A stretch of 36,232 nt of DNA from Alphaproteobacteria bacterium (GCA_029051085.1 JAIDLK010000012.1:1-36232); one strand, 5' to 3'. Positions 23,545 to 32,834 are shown, numbered from the stretch's first letter. The notes: generated from the sequence alone by a model not told the origin. Program-made: numbers and translations.

Positions 23545-24058
23545 AAAATTCGCAGCCACAGTAATTCTGGCGATAAAAATCAGAGGTGCGGCCGATGCTC
23601 TGGCGCAGCCCTTCGTCCCACTTTATCGGCATATAGCATATGTCGCCACATTTTACGGTCGCGGCCGCGTCAACCTGGGCCTGGTCTTTGTGGCGTGATA
23701 CGCCAAGAACACTGGCAATCGCATCATATCCGTTTTCGCGCGCAAATCGGGCCGCGCGGGCAAAGCGAAACTCAAAGCATGCCGTGCAACGCGCGCCGCG
23801 TTCGGGCGACGCCTCAAGCCCCGAGACCGCCGCACGCCATGCGGCATGGTCATATTCCAATTCCGCGTGCCGTACGCCCAGGCTTTCGCAATATCTAATT
23901 TGTTCCGCCATACGCTTTTGATATTCGGTTTCAGGGAAAATGTTGGGATTGAAAAACAGCACGATAAAATCATCAACATCCGGGATTTGACCGTCCGCCA
24001 ATTGTTTTATCGCGCCCGCACTGCACGGCGCACAACAAGATACCAAGACCAGTTTCAT
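23528..24058 (-). CDS. queH: Epoxyqueuosine reductase QueH
   Basis: This 176-aa DUF208 protein carries the cysteine motifs of QueH, the non-cobalamin enzyme for the last step of queuosine synthesis in tRNA. It has a CCAPCS start, 'FFNPNIFPETEYQKR', 'RCTACFEFRF' and the C-terminal 'QNYCGCEFS'. The cysteines are expected to bind an iron-sulfur cluster and a second metal. It begins directly after the metG stop (0 nt), so it is the second gene of that unit. No other queuosine gene is in the window. Confidence 0.93.
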   Translation of the reverse strand: MKLVLVSCCAPCSAGAIKQLADGQIPDVDDFIVLFFNPNIFPETEYQKRMAEQIRYCESLGVRHAELEYDHAAWRAAVSGLEASPERGARCTACFEFRFARAARFARENGYDAIASVLGVSRHKDQAQVDAAATVKCGDICYMPIKWDEGLRQSIGRTSDFYRQNYCGCEFSIRKV

Positions 24059-26041
24059 TTATTTATATTCCGCGCCGATAACGCTGTCGGCGGGCAATTC
24101 GATTATTTTATCGCCGTCGTCACCCCGGCCCAGTTCGGCCGCGCTGCACATCATGCCAAAGCTTTCCGTGCCGGCGACGGTGCGCTGGGATATCGGCTTT
24201 TTTGCGCCCGGCAATTTACATCCGACCGGCGCCAGTACCGATACCAGACCGGCGCGCGCGTTTGGCGCGGCACAGACTATTTGTAATTTTTCCGCGCCGT
24301 TATCCACTGTTAAAATCTGCAGGCCATCCCGCGCGGGGTGCGCCGCGGCCGCAATGATTTTTGCAACCATTGGTTTTGGTGCATCATCTTTTTTCGGTGC
24401 AAATTTTTCGGTTAATTCGGTAACACGCGCATCATCGATTCTTTCAAATAAATTCTGGGGCACGCGGAATGCATCACCGGATGCGATGCGCTGTTCAAAC
24501 TTTTCCGGCCATGACAGGTCATGCGGGGCGACAAACACCGCACGAATTTTTTCAGCCGCCGTCGGGATAAACGGGGCGGATACGCGTGCATACAAATCAA
24601 TTAGCTGAAAACAGTTGTTCAGAACCGCGCCCGCCGTCGACATATCGCCGTTTTTAACCAATGCCCACGGGGCTTTATCCGTCATATATTCATTACCGAT
24701 TGCATACAGCCCACGCAGCGCCACAATCGCCGCACGGAATTCACATGCATCCAATGCAGCGGTAAGCTCCGCTATCTTAACATCAACCGCCCCGGCCAGT
24801 TTTTCATCGAATTCGCCCGCCACCGGGATGACCGGTCCGAAATTTTTCTCGGTCAATTTGCATACACGCGATACAAAATTCCCCAGCATGCCGTTCAAAT
24901 CTTTGTTTACAATATCGGCAAAGCGTTCGATTGTGAAATCCGTGTCGTCTGTTTCCGGCGCGGATGCCAACAGTGCATATCTCCATGCGTCGGCGGGCGC
25001 AACATCAATCGCCGCATCCAGAAATATTCCGCGCTTTTCAGATTTTGAAAATTTACCGCCCTCAAAATTTAAGAAATTCATGGACTTTAACATATCCACT
25101 GTTTTCCAGCCGTCGTCCACGGCCAGCTGCTGTTCAGGGAAAAACACAGCATGGAATTTTACATTGTCCTTGCCCATAAACTGTGCGTAATACGTATCTT
25201 CGTTTTTCCACCAATCGGCCCAGTTTTCCCGCGCCGCCTGGGATATGGAGACATATCCCCAGGGCGCATCAAACCATACATAGAAAACCTTGTCCTGGTA
25301 CCCGGGTTTGTTTACAGAAATGCCCCATGGCAAATCACGCGTAATTGATGTATCAAACAGCTCATCCGATGCCCATCCGCGTGCAATCGCGCCCGCGGTC
25401 TTTGACCATTTCGGCGCATGCGCGGCCAGCCATTCACGCCACTGGTTCTGGACGCGGGATGCCAAAAAGAACAGATTCTTGGTCGGACGCATCTCAATTT
25501 TATCAGACCCAGAAATCGTGCTGCGCGGGTTTAATAGTTCGGTCGCCTCGTACGTGGCGCTGCACTTATCGCACTGGTCGCCGCGCGCTTTTTCATAGCC
25601 GCATTTGGGGCATGTGCCAACCAACTGCCGGTCGGCCAGAAACATATTGTCATCGACAGAAAACGGCTGGATTGTTTCGCGCTCTTCTATCAATCCTTGG
25701 GCATCCAGGCGCGAAAACAGGTCATGAATTAACTTTTCCTGTAATTCCGTATGGGTACGACCATACAAATCAAACGACAGGTTAAAATCGCGAACCGCAC
25801 GCAGGTGTTTTTCATAATACTTATTGTTATATTCGATTACCGGTACGCCCTCTTTCGCGGCACCGACCACGGCGGGGGTTCCATGCTCGTCCGCGCCACA
25901 GACATACAGTACATCGCGACCGCGCGCACGACAAAAACGCGCATACACATCACTGGGCAACCAACAGCCAACCAAGTGCCCCAGATGCAACTCACCGTTC
26001 ACATACGGCAATGCGGACGTAATAAGATATTTTTTAGCCAT
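24059..26041 (-). CDS. metG: Methionyl-tRNA synthetase with PheT-like tRNA-binding tail
   Basis: 660 aa from the ATG at 26041, which has GGGGG upstream; an earlier in-frame codon lies in the tRNA terminator. The catalytic core has the HIGH-type HLGH (residues 19-22), 'CGADEHGTPA', a C-x2-C-x9-C-x2-C zinc knuckle and KFSKS near residue 330. The C-terminus (residues 556-660) is an EMAP/OB-fold tRNA-binding domain. Its motifs (VCAAPNARAGLVSVLAPVGC, FGMMCSAAELG, IIELPADSVIG) match the N-terminal domain of PheT rather than the usual MetG tail. It charges initiator and elongator tRNA-Met. queH follows. Confidence 0.95.
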   Translation of the reverse strand: MAKKYLITSALPYVNGELHLGHLVGCWLPSDVYARFCRARGRDVLYVCGADEHGTPAVVGAAKEGVPVIEYNNKYYEKHLRAVRDFNLSFDLYGRTHTELQEKLIHDLFSRLDAQGLIEERETIQPFSVDDNMFLADRQLVGTCPKCGYEKARGDQCDKCSATYEATELLNPRSTISGSDKIEMRPTKNLFFLASRVQNQWREWLAAHAPKWSKTAGAIARGWASDELFDTSITRDLPWGISVNKPGYQDKVFYVWFDAPWGYVSISQAARENWADWWKNEDTYYAQFMGKDNVKFHAVFFPEQQLAVDDGWKTVDMLKSMNFLNFEGGKFSKSEKRGIFLDAAIDVAPADAWRYALLASAPETDDTDFTIERFADIVNKDLNGMLGNFVSRVCKLTEKNFGPVIPVAGEFDEKLAGAVDVKIAELTAALDACEFRAAIVALRGLYAIGNEYMTDKAPWALVKNGDMSTAGAVLNNCFQLIDLYARVSAPFIPTAAEKIRAVFVAPHDLSWPEKFEQRIASGDAFRVPQNLFERIDDARVTELTEKFAPKKDDAPKPMVAKIIAAAAHPARDGLQILTVDNGAEKLQIVCAAPNARAGLVSVLAPVGCKLPGAKKPISQRTVAGTESFGMMCSAAELGRGDDGDKIIELPADSVIGAEYK

Positions 26042-26061
26042 ATCATTCCCCCGGTTTATAT

Positions 26062-26084
26062 AAAAACAGACGCCAATGGGCGTC
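26062..26084 (-). terminator. Terminator after tRNA-Val
   Basis: On the minus strand GACGCC/GGCGTC with a 4-nt loop is followed by TGTTTTTATA. It lies between the tRNA and the metG ribosome site. Confidence 0.75.
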
Positions 26085-26097
26085 ACGTTTTTTTATC

Positions 26098-26174
26098 TGG
26101 TGGGTGGTATTGGACTCGAACCAACGACCTTTACGATGTCAACGTAACGCTCTAACCAACTGAGCTAACCACCC
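26098..26174 (-). tRNA. tRNA-Val (anticodon GAC)
   Basis: A complete 77-nt cloverleaf on the minus strand: acceptor GGGTGGT/ACCACCC, D arm GCTC...GAGC, anticodon loop TTGACAT (anticodon GAC), T loop TTCGAGT, and an encoded CCA. Confidence 0.96.
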
Positions 26175-26183
26175 GCGCCCCCG

Positions 26184-26211
26184 ATTATAGCAAAGAAAAA
26201 TAGGATTGCAA
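26184..26211 (-). promoter_or_regulatory. tRNA-Val promoter
   Basis: On the minus strand TTGCAA (26206-26211) and a consensus TATAAT (26184-26189) are 16 bp apart. A GC-rich discriminator follows and the tRNA starts 10 bp later, the typical layout of stable-RNA promoters. Confidence 0.75.
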
Positions 26212-26228
26212 TATTAAAATCACTATTA

Positions 26229-26252
26229 AAAAACCGCCCATACGGGCGGTTT
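26229..26252 (-). terminator. Terminator after rpsO
   Basis: AAAACCGCCC/GGGCGGTTTT with loop ATAC lies just after the rpsO stop. It is symmetric enough to work on both strands. Confidence 0.9.
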
Positions 26253-26255
26253 TTA

Positions 26256-26528
26256 TTATTTACGCAGACCCAATTTCTTAATCAGTTCTTCGTATTTGGC
26301 CACATCGTTTTTCTTGATGTACGCCAACAATTTCTTGCGGCGGTTAACCATCAGCAACAGACCGCGTTTTGAATGCTGGTCCTTGTGGTTGGCCTTCATA
26401 TGTTCCGTCAAGTTGCGGATACGTTCAGTCAAGATTGCAACCTGAGCCTCAGCACTGCCGCCGTTGTCAGTGTTCGTAGTCTTGTATGATTTTACCAGTT
26501 CCGCTGTCTTTTCTTTTGTAATGGACAT
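26256..26528 (-). CDS. rpsO: 30S ribosomal protein uS15
   Basis: The 90-aa protein has the S15 signature 'GSAEAQVAILTERIRNLTEHMKANHKDQHSKRGLL' region (given here by its ends: GSAEAQVA and KDQHSKRGLL) and ends 'YEELIKKLGLRK'. It binds 16S rRNA helices 20-22 early in 30S assembly. An AAGGA ribosome site lies before the ATG. It follows truB by 20 nt, the conserved truB-rpsO arrangement. Confidence 0.98.
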   Translation of the reverse strand: MSITKEKTAELVKSYKTTNTDNGGSAEAQVAILTERIRNLTEHMKANHKDQHSKRGLLLMVNRRKKLLAYIKKNDVAKYEELIKKLGLRK

Positions 26529-26548
26529 TGTTTTTCCTTTTTTGTTTT

Positions 26549-27421
26549 TTAAATCGTTCTTTTGGGACGCAATACACCATCCGTCACATTTCCAACGCCG
26601 ATAAAATTATCACCGTTATACACGCGACGCAGGCCCATCGCCCCACCTGTTTCAATAAAGCCGCCATTTATATAAAAACGCGCGTCCTTATCATCCAGAC
26701 AACAGACCGGAATGTCCCCCAGCCCATAGTCCATCGGCATCAGATATTTTCCGATGTCGGCCCCATTATTAAACAGATTTTCCAAAAAATCAAGTGTAAC
26801 CGCGGATTTAAGGGTAAAACCGTTTGTTTCGGTCCGGCGTATCATGTCCACGGTTGCGATTCCACCCGCGGCGGCCGCGATATCACGCGCCAAACTCCGC
26901 ACATACGTACCGCGGCTGCAGCGTGTGCGAAAATGCCATGACGGGCCGTCACGACCGATAAATTCCAGTTCATAAATTGTCACAGGACGCGGCGGTATAT
27001 CAGGTACGGCGCCACGGCGCGCCAATTCATATGCACGGCGGCCGTCTATATGAACAGCGGAATATGCGGGCGGGATTTGCATTATATCGCCAACAAATTG
27101 TGCACATACCGCCGTTACGGACGTCACATCCGGAACAAAATCATCGCGGCGTATAACATTTCCGGTTATATCCAATGAATCTGTTTCAAAGCCGAACCGC
27201 ATGGAAAACAAGTATTCTTTGACGGGGCTGTGCGCGTCTTCGACAAACGGAATCATTTTGGTCGCATCACCCAGCGCAATTGGCAATACCCCGGATGCCA
27301 TCGGGTCCAATGTACCGATATGACCGAACTTTTTGGTGTCAAACATACGCGCAATGCGACCGCCCGCCGTACGTGAAAACAGCCCGGATGCTTTGTCCAA
27401 AATAATCCAGCCGTTTGCCAT
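26549..27421 (-). CDS. truB: tRNA pseudouridine-55 synthase TruB
   Basis: This 290-aa protein has the catalytic Asp39 in GTLDPMASGVLP, the 'IQIPPAYSAVHIDGRRAYELAR' block (seen as MQIPPAYSAVHIDG) and 'RCSRGTYVRSLARDI'. It makes the universal T-loop pseudouridine at position 55 of tRNAs. It lies 2 nt after mutS and 20 nt before rpsO. Length is normal. Confidence 0.97.
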   Translation of the reverse strand: MANGWIILDKASGLFSRTAGGRIARMFDTKKFGHIGTLDPMASGVLPIALGDATKMIPFVEDAHSPVKEYLFSMRFGFETDSLDITGNVIRRDDFVPDVTSVTAVCAQFVGDIMQIPPAYSAVHIDGRRAYELARRGAVPDIPPRPVTIYELEFIGRDGPSWHFRTRCSRGTYVRSLARDIAAAAGGIATVDMIRRTETNGFTLKSAVTLDFLENLFNNGADIGKYLMPMDYGLGDIPVCCLDDKDARFYINGGFIETGGAMGLRRVYNGDNFIGVGNVTDGVLRPKRTI

Positions 27422-27423
27422 GT

Positions 27424-30000
27424 CTATCCAAATAAACTAAGTTGTGGGGCATCTGTTTTGGGTGCTGATACCCGCGTTGGACGCAAAGACGGCGCCACAG
27501 GCGGCGTTTCAGTCTGTTCGGCGGCGGATACCGATGCCGGGGCCTGTGATGCGGATACAGAGGCCGGCTGAAATCCATGCGCATCTTCCAGCGCGGCCAG
27601 AACCGCCCCGGCACGCGCAACAACGGATGCGGGCATCCCGGCCATACGTGCAACATGGATACCATAAGAACGACTGGCCACGCCGGGAATTATCTTATGC
27701 ATAAAGACAATTTCATTATTATGCTCGCGTACGTCAATGGTCAAACAGGATACATTCTGCAACGCACCCGATGTATCGGCCGACAACGCGGTTAATTCAT
27801 GATAATGCGTCGCAAACAATGCACGCGCACCCAAATCATTTAAATATTCCAAAACCGCCTGGGCAATCGCCATACCGTCGTATGTCGCGGTACCGCGCCC
27901 TATTTCATCAAAAATAATAAATGAACGGTTTGTTGCGCGCTGTAAAATATTTGCAGTTTCCGCCATCTCAACCATAAATGTCGACTGACCCGCGGCCAGA
28001 TTATCCGATGCGCCAACACGGCTGAACAACTGGTCACAGATACCGATTTGAGCACGCGTTGCAGGCACGAACGACCCCATGTGCGCCAATACGACCAATA
28101 AAGCATTCTGGCGCAGATATGTCGATTTACCGGCCATATTCGGACCGGTTAACAGCGAAATCGGACGGGCAGCCAAATTACAATCGTTTTTAACAAAATT
28201 ATCGGCCCGTGCACGCAGAACATGTTCTATGACCGGATGACGACCGCCGACAATATCAAAATCGGTCCCATCGGTAATCACAGGCCGTGTCCAATTATAC
28301 CGCCCGGCCACCGTTGCCAAAGAATACCAAACGTCGGCGTCGGCAATCAGCTCTGCCGCGGCAAGAAGCGAATCTGAGATTTCTCTGATTTTTTCAATGA
28401 AACCTTCCACTATTTCGGCCTCGATACCGGCAGAGCGGTCCGCCGCACTGCGAACATCGTTATCCAAATCTATTAGCCGCGCGGTTGTAAAGCGCATATT
28501 GCCCGCCATTGTCTGGCGATGAATAAACCCACTGTCGGGCTGCATCAAAGCATCGGCGCGAGTATTCGGCACCTCTATAAAATACCCAAGGATGTTGTTA
28601 TATTTGATTTTTAGTGTCGCCACCCCTGTTGTGGCGGCATATTCCGCCTGAAGTGCGGCAATCGTTTCCTTGGCCCCATGTGCCAGCCCGCGCATATTAT
28701 CCAGCGCCGGGTCAAATCCGTCACGAATTGTTCCGCCATCACGGAAAAATGTCGGCAGGCTGTCCGCCAATGCGGAACGCAAACGGCCGGCCAAAGTATC
28801 ATGTGTGTCAATTGCGGAAAACTGATCGGCCACCCCCCGGTCCAGGCGCATGCCCATCATTTTTACATTTGGTAATTCTATCATAAAATCCGATATATGA
28901 CGCAAATCACGCGGGCTGCCACGATTGGACAGCAGACGGGATAAGCTGCGCCCCACATCGGGAACGCCCCCCAATGCCGCCGCCAGCGCACCCATTATGT
29001 CAGGGTTTAGAATAAGATGACCGATGTGTTCTTGGCGCGTTAAAATTTCCCCCATATCGCCCGTCAGCGTACGCAAGTATCCACGCAGGCGACGCGCGCC
29101 GGCCGCTGTTTTGGTATTGTCCAGCACATCCAACAGGCATGTGCCACCGTCATTTATGGCGGAGTCTATTTCCAAGCTTTTCCATGTGGCGGAATCAATT
29201 AACAGCTGGGCCCCGGAATTAAACCGACGTGCGGCACGAAACGTTATATTCGCCCCACGCTGGGTATTAAACAGATAGCCCGCCAACAGTGCAATCGCAC
29301 TGTCACCGGTTGAAACAGAAACGCCATCCGGCACCGCACCGCCAAATACCCGTGATACAATTGTGTCAATGTCCGCACGCAGATACAGTTTTTCATACAC
29401 AGGCGTTGTTTTAAATATATCGCGCAAACGCATGATGATTTCTGTTTCCGCCGCCGCCGCGGGGTATATCAATTCAGCCGGCGCCACCCTAACCATATCA
29501 TCAATCGGATTTGCACTTTGGCCGATAAAGAATTCACCCGTGGATATATCACAACCGGCAACATGATAGACGTCACCCACAGGCATTATTGCCACAAGAA
29601 AATTTGAATTCTTTGGCGACAACAGATTTTCATCGGTAAGCGTACCGGGCGTCAAAACACGGACAACCTTGCGCTCTATAAACTTATGGCCGCGGGCCTT
29701 GGCCTGGGCGGGTGTTTCCATTTGCTCGACCAGCGCAACCTTATACCCTGAACGTACCAGACGCCCGAAATAATTGTCCGCCGCATGCCATGGAATACCA
29801 CACATCGGGATATTTTCACCCGACGCATCCGTACCGCGCTGTGTTAATACAAGGCTAAGCGCATCGCTTATCTGACGGGCGTCTTCGAAAAACGCCTCAT
29901 AAAAATCGCCCAGCCTAAACATTAGCAAGGCATCAGGATTCTCGGCCTTCATGTCAACATACTGTTGCATGACCGGGCTTAGTTTGTTTTTATCCGCCAC
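27424..30000 (-). CDS. mutS: DNA mismatch repair protein MutS
   Basis: This 858-aa protein has the N-terminal mismatch-binding domain (LLMFRLGDFYEAF, with the intercalating Phe-x-Glu in GDFYEAF). The ATPase domain has Walker A GPNMAGKST (~residue 617) and 'DEIGRGTATYDG'. It recognises mismatches after replication. The start is a GTG directly before GCGGATAAA; no better ATG is near. The last ~40 residues are Ala/Ser/Pro-rich and look disordered, ending 'QLSLFG', which resembles a beta-clamp-binding motif (QLSLF). It is the second gene after xseB. Confidence 0.97.
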   Translation of the reverse strand: MADKNKLSPVMQQYVDMKAENPDALLMFRLGDFYEAFFEDARQISDALSLVLTQRGTDASGENIPMCGIPWHAADNYFGRLVRSGYKVALVEQMETPAQAKARGHKFIERKVVRVLTPGTLTDENLLSPKNSNFLVAIMPVGDVYHVAGCDISTGEFFIGQSANPIDDMVRVAPAELIYPAAAAETEIIMRLRDIFKTTPVYEKLYLRADIDTIVSRVFGGAVPDGVSVSTGDSAIALLAGYLFNTQRGANITFRAARRFNSGAQLLIDSATWKSLEIDSAINDGGTCLLDVLDNTKTAAGARRLRGYLRTLTGDMGEILTRQEHIGHLILNPDIMGALAAALGGVPDVGRSLSRLLSNRGSPRDLRHISDFMIELPNVKMMGMRLDRGVADQFSAIDTHDTLAGRLRSALADSLPTFFRDGGTIRDGFDPALDNMRGLAHGAKETIAALQAEYAATTGVATLKIKYNNILGYFIEVPNTRADALMQPDSGFIHRQTMAGNMRFTTARLIDLDNDVRSAADRSAGIEAEIVEGFIEKIREISDSLLAAAELIADADVWYSLATVAGRYNWTRPVITDGTDFDIVGGRHPVIEHVLRARADNFVKNDCNLAARPISLLTGPNMAGKSTYLRQNALLVVLAHMGSFVPATRAQIGICDQLFSRVGASDNLAAGQSTFMVEMAETANILQRATNRSFIIFDEIGRGTATYDGMAIAQAVLEYLNDLGARALFATHYHELTALSADTSGALQNVSCLTIDVREHNNEIVFMHKIIPGVASRSYGIHVARMAGMPASVVARAGAVLAALEDAHGFQPASVSASQAPASVSAAEQTETPPVAPSLRPTRVSAPKTDAPQLSLFG

Positions 30001-30021
30001 TTTAATATCCGTTTGATAAAA

Positions 30022-30222
30022 TTACTGGTTTGAACTAACTTTCAGCGTTTCGATTTTCAGTTCCGCTTCTTTCAGCAGCTGTTCGCAATATGCTTTTAGC
30101 TTTATTCCCTGTTCATACGCATCAACAGATGCCGCCAGCGGCAATTCCCCGCTTTCCATTTTACGAACCAATTCCATTAGTTGCTTATACGCTTCCTCAA
30201 AGGATAATTTCTCGGATTCCAT
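30022..30222 (-). CDS. xseB: Exodeoxyribonuclease VII small subunit
   Basis: The 66-aa helical protein shows the family pattern 'SFEEAYKQLMELVRKMESGELPL' (seen as FEEAYKQL and ESGELPLAASVDAYEQGIKL). XseB forms the exonuclease VII complex with XseA, which degrades single-stranded DNA. xseA is not in the window. It is the first gene of xseB-mutS-truB-rpsO, 21 nt before mutS, with its own promoter. Confidence 0.95.
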   Translation of the reverse strand: MESEKLSFEEAYKQLMELVRKMESGELPLAASVDAYEQGIKLKAYCEQLLKEAELKIETLKVSSNQ

Positions 30223-30252
30223 TATTCAAACACCTTTCTTTTCACGAATTTT

Positions 30253-30281
30253 ACGATACAAGATAAAAAACCGAAAATCAA
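30253..30281 (-). promoter_or_regulatory. Candidate promoter of xseB-mutS-truB-rpsO
   Basis: On the minus strand TTGATT (30276-30281) and TATCGT (30253-30258) are 17 bp apart, directly after the gpsA terminator. Motif-based call. Confidence 0.5.
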
Positions 30282-30308
30282 TAAATATTGCCTGAAAACG
30301 ATATATAA

Positions 30309-30332
30309 AAAAACCGGCAAATGCCGGTTTTT
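30309..30332 (-). terminator. Terminator at the end of gpsA
   Basis: The stem AAAAACCGGC/GCCGGTTTTT has a 4-nt loop, and a further T-run follows on the minus strand. It lies 1 nt after the gpsA stop. Confidence 0.85.
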
Positions 30333-30333
30333 A

Positions 30334-31194
30334 TCACAGATTCAACGTATTACTCATTTGTGCCAATACCGGCGTATCAATTCCCATATCTGCCGCGCGC
30401 GCCAATATGCCCGCCAAGGCGAACACCCCTTCTACAGTGCCTTCTATGGGGCGCCCATCGGCAATTGCCATTCCCGCCGCAAAGTTTCTGGATGTCGGCG
30501 ATGTTGCCGACAGAAACAAATCCCCTATGCCGCATAAATCCAAAAAAGTGCCCTCTTTTGCACCCAGCGCCATTGCAACTTTAACCACTTCGCCCCATGC
30601 ACGCGTGAAAATCAACGCACGTTCATTTTCACCACACTTAACACTTGTATATCCGCAAATAAGCGCAACCGCATTCTTGCCGACACCACACATTTCGGCC
30701 CCGATTATGTCGTCGCTTTCACTAATATACAACCGGTTCAATGCCGCCGCACCAATTTGTCGCGCCATTGGTGTCCCCGCCAATGTGGACCCTGTGGGAA
30801 CATTACACGCAACCTCGGACGCAAACTGAGGCCCAGACAGAACACCGTAATCATGACACTCCGACAGCTCTGTACGCAATATTTCAGACATAAAGCACCC
30901 TGTCGAATATTCGGCACCCTTGGTGCAGATTATTACAGGACACCCCTTGTAACATCCGCGGGCCGCGCGCACTGTCTCACGAAAATATGCGGCAGGCGTT
31001 ACAATCAACCATACATCCGCATTGCTTAAGTCGGCCATATTTTTCGTTAAACGGATACTTTCCGGCAGCTCTATGCCATCAAACACTTTCGCCGCACCGT
31101 CATAAGACCACAGTGCCACCTGTGCCCCGCCCCGGGCCGCTGTTATGGCAAGTGCCGTACCCCATGCGCCCGCGCCAATAACACCAACAATCAT
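30334..31194 (-). CDS. gpsA: Glycerol-3-phosphate dehydrogenase [NAD(P)+]
   Basis: This 286-aa protein has the Rossmann motif GVIGAGAWGTALA at the N-terminus, 'IICTKGAE', 'VLSGPQFASEVA', 'GVGKNAVALICGY' with the presumed catalytic lysine, and the 'DLCGIGDLFLSATS..SRNFAAG' block. It makes sn-glycerol-3-phosphate for phospholipids. Family members usually have 320-340 residues; here the C-terminal helical end is shortened, but all recognisable motifs remain. The ATG overlaps the stop of the TPR gene by 4 nt (ATGA). Confidence 0.95.
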   Translation of the reverse strand: MIVGVIGAGAWGTALAITAARGGAQVALWSYDGAAKVFDGIELPESIRLTKNMADLSNADVWLIVTPAAYFRETVRAARGCYKGCPVIICTKGAEYSTGCFMSEILRTELSECHDYGVLSGPQFASEVACNVPTGSTLAGTPMARQIGAAALNRLYISESDDIIGAEMCGVGKNAVALICGYTSVKCGENERALIFTRAWGEVVKVAMALGAKEGTFLDLCGIGDLFLSATSPTSRNFAAGMAIADGRPIEGTVEGVFALAGILARAADMGIDTPVLAQMSNTLNL

Positions 31195-32807
31195 TTCAAA
31201 TTCCTTATCTTCTTTTCCAATGCCGGGATAACTGTCAATCCGTCCTGGGCCAAATCAATCGCACGAGAATATGCATCACGCGCACGACGGCTGTCACCTT
31301 TGGCGGAATATAAATCCCCCAATTGTTCAAACAGTGACGAACAGCTATTCGATACCTCGCCTACACGCTCTATCAACTCCAGCGCGGCATCATCCCCCTC
31401 TCGTACAGCGACTACGCGCCCAAGCACGTCCCACGCCCCAACATCTGTCGGGTTCTGTCGAACCAGGCCCATCGCATATTCATATGCATTATCCAGCTCT
31501 CGCCGTTGCAAGGCCCATATTTTTGACTGCAACGCCAAAATCTCGCCATCAATCGGCAGCACGTCGGACGCAGCGCGAATGTCGCTTTGCGCAGCATCCA
31601 GGTCACCAAATGCAAAATTGATTTGCGCCCTGCTCTTTAAAAAGTATCCGCGCCCTTCCGGTGTGATATTATCATCGGCCAATGCACGCGCCACAACGCG
31701 CATTGCACCGCGCCTATCGCCATGTGATACATAATGCGCAATCAATCTGTTGGCGCCAGGAACAAATAAAGGCGAAACCTCCAGCGCGGCGGCCAAAGAA
31801 TCAAAATCCCCGGTCTTGTCCGCGATACGCAGAACACCGAACAGATAAAACGGACTGTCGGGAGAAATAGCATTGAAATGTTTTATATAATCACCGACAT
31901 TATTATGAAAATACTGGCCCAGGTAATAATTTATCGCATCATTATTCGACGCAAAATCAGAACCTGTTATCTGTGCAAATCGCAACAGCAACAGTGCCAA
32001 ATCGGAATACATCATTATCTGTGTATGCGAAACGCTTTGAAGCAAGCTGAACGCCAATGCATTCTTATTCCCTTCGTATACGGACCAATCCGGCACAGAA
32101 TCATACCCCAGCATATACATGCCGCCGGGTTTTGATGTAAACTCCTCGCGCAGTTTTGCCGCCGCCCCATTCAAATCATTGGCCCGATAAAACGACATTA
32201 CATATAAATAGTCGTTAATATTCATAAAATCCGGGGAAACCGCAGCAAACTCTTTTTCAGCCGCGGCAATATCGCCCTCTTGGGCATAAATCTGACCGCG
32301 GGCAAACGACTTCCACGATTCGTTTGTCGGCAATTTTGAAATGAATTTTATTGCATCAGAGCTGTGCTTTGTCGCTACAGACGACCATATGCGCAGCGGA
32401 GCCGACAATGCGGATGTATCTTTCTTGTGTCGCTTGTACAGCTCTTCCCACTGCCCCTGATCTACAAGATAGGCATCATAAATCAAGCGTGCAGCCGCAT
32501 TCTTTTCATCCCGCATCAGTTTTGCTTCACTTGGCAGACGACCGCTTAAAAACTCTGACAGCATACGCGTGTTGTAAACAACGGCGTATTCTATGTTATC
32601 CAGGTTGCGTCCAAATTCGGCGGCACGCTCAAAATCATTTACATAAATGGCATGCTGGGCCGCCAAAAATGCGCCGTATTTTGTCGTCGGATACTGATGC
32701 AAAACGCCGTTATCAGCCGGCGCAAAAGCACGCCATACAACAACACCCGACACAATCAGCGCAGCAATCAAACCCGCGCCAACAAATAAAGTTTCTGTTT
32801 TTCTCAT
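31191..32807 (-). CDS. Membrane-anchored TPR-repeat protein
   Basis: This 538-aa protein has one N-terminal transmembrane helix (FVGAGLIAALIVSGVVVW). The rest is helical repeats with TPR character, for example 'GQIYAQEGDIAAAEKEFAAV', 'FAFGDLDAAQSDIRAASDVL' and 'LGDLYSAKGDSRRARDAYSR'. Most of the protein should be periplasmic. It is coupled to gpsA by an ATGA overlap, yet no enzymatic role is visible; a scaffold role is plausible. There is no Shine-Dalgarno before the ATG, and only 27 bp separate it from the divergent rsmG. Confidence 0.75.
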   Translation of the reverse strand: MRKTETLFVGAGLIAALIVSGVVVWRAFAPADNGVLHQYPTTKYGAFLAAQHAIYVNDFERAAEFGRNLDNIEYAVVYNTRMLSEFLSGRLPSEAKLMRDEKNAAARLIYDAYLVDQGQWEELYKRHKKDTSALSAPLRIWSSVATKHSSDAIKFISKLPTNESWKSFARGQIYAQEGDIAAAEKEFAAVSPDFMNINDYLYVMSFYRANDLNGAAAKLREEFTSKPGGMYMLGYDSVPDWSVYEGNKNALAFSLLQSVSHTQIMMYSDLALLLLRFAQITGSDFASNNDAINYYLGQYFHNNVGDYIKHFNAISPDSPFYLFGVLRIADKTGDFDSLAAALEVSPLFVPGANRLIAHYVSHGDRRGAMRVVARALADDNITPEGRGYFLKSRAQINFAFGDLDAAQSDIRAASDVLPIDGEILALQSKIWALQRRELDNAYEYAMGLVRQNPTDVGAWDVLGRVVAVREGDDAALELIERVGEVSNSCSSLFEQLGDLYSAKGDSRRARDAYSRAIDLAQDGLTVIPALEKKIRNLK

Positions 32808-32821
32808 GGTATTATTTATGC

Positions 32822-32827
32822 TACAAT
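32822..32827 (+). promoter_or_regulatory. Candidate -10 box of rsmG
   Basis: TACAAT lies 7 bp before the rsmG ATG in the 27-bp divergent gap. Transcription would start at or beside the ATG. The -35 region is weak. Confidence 0.35.
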
Positions 32828-32834
32828 ATTCCTT

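Noticed and set aside
26041..26086. Upstream extension of MetG by 15 residues
   Set aside because: It would start inside the tRNA-Val terminator hairpin. The ATG at 26041 has GGGGG upstream and begins with the normal MetG N-terminus.
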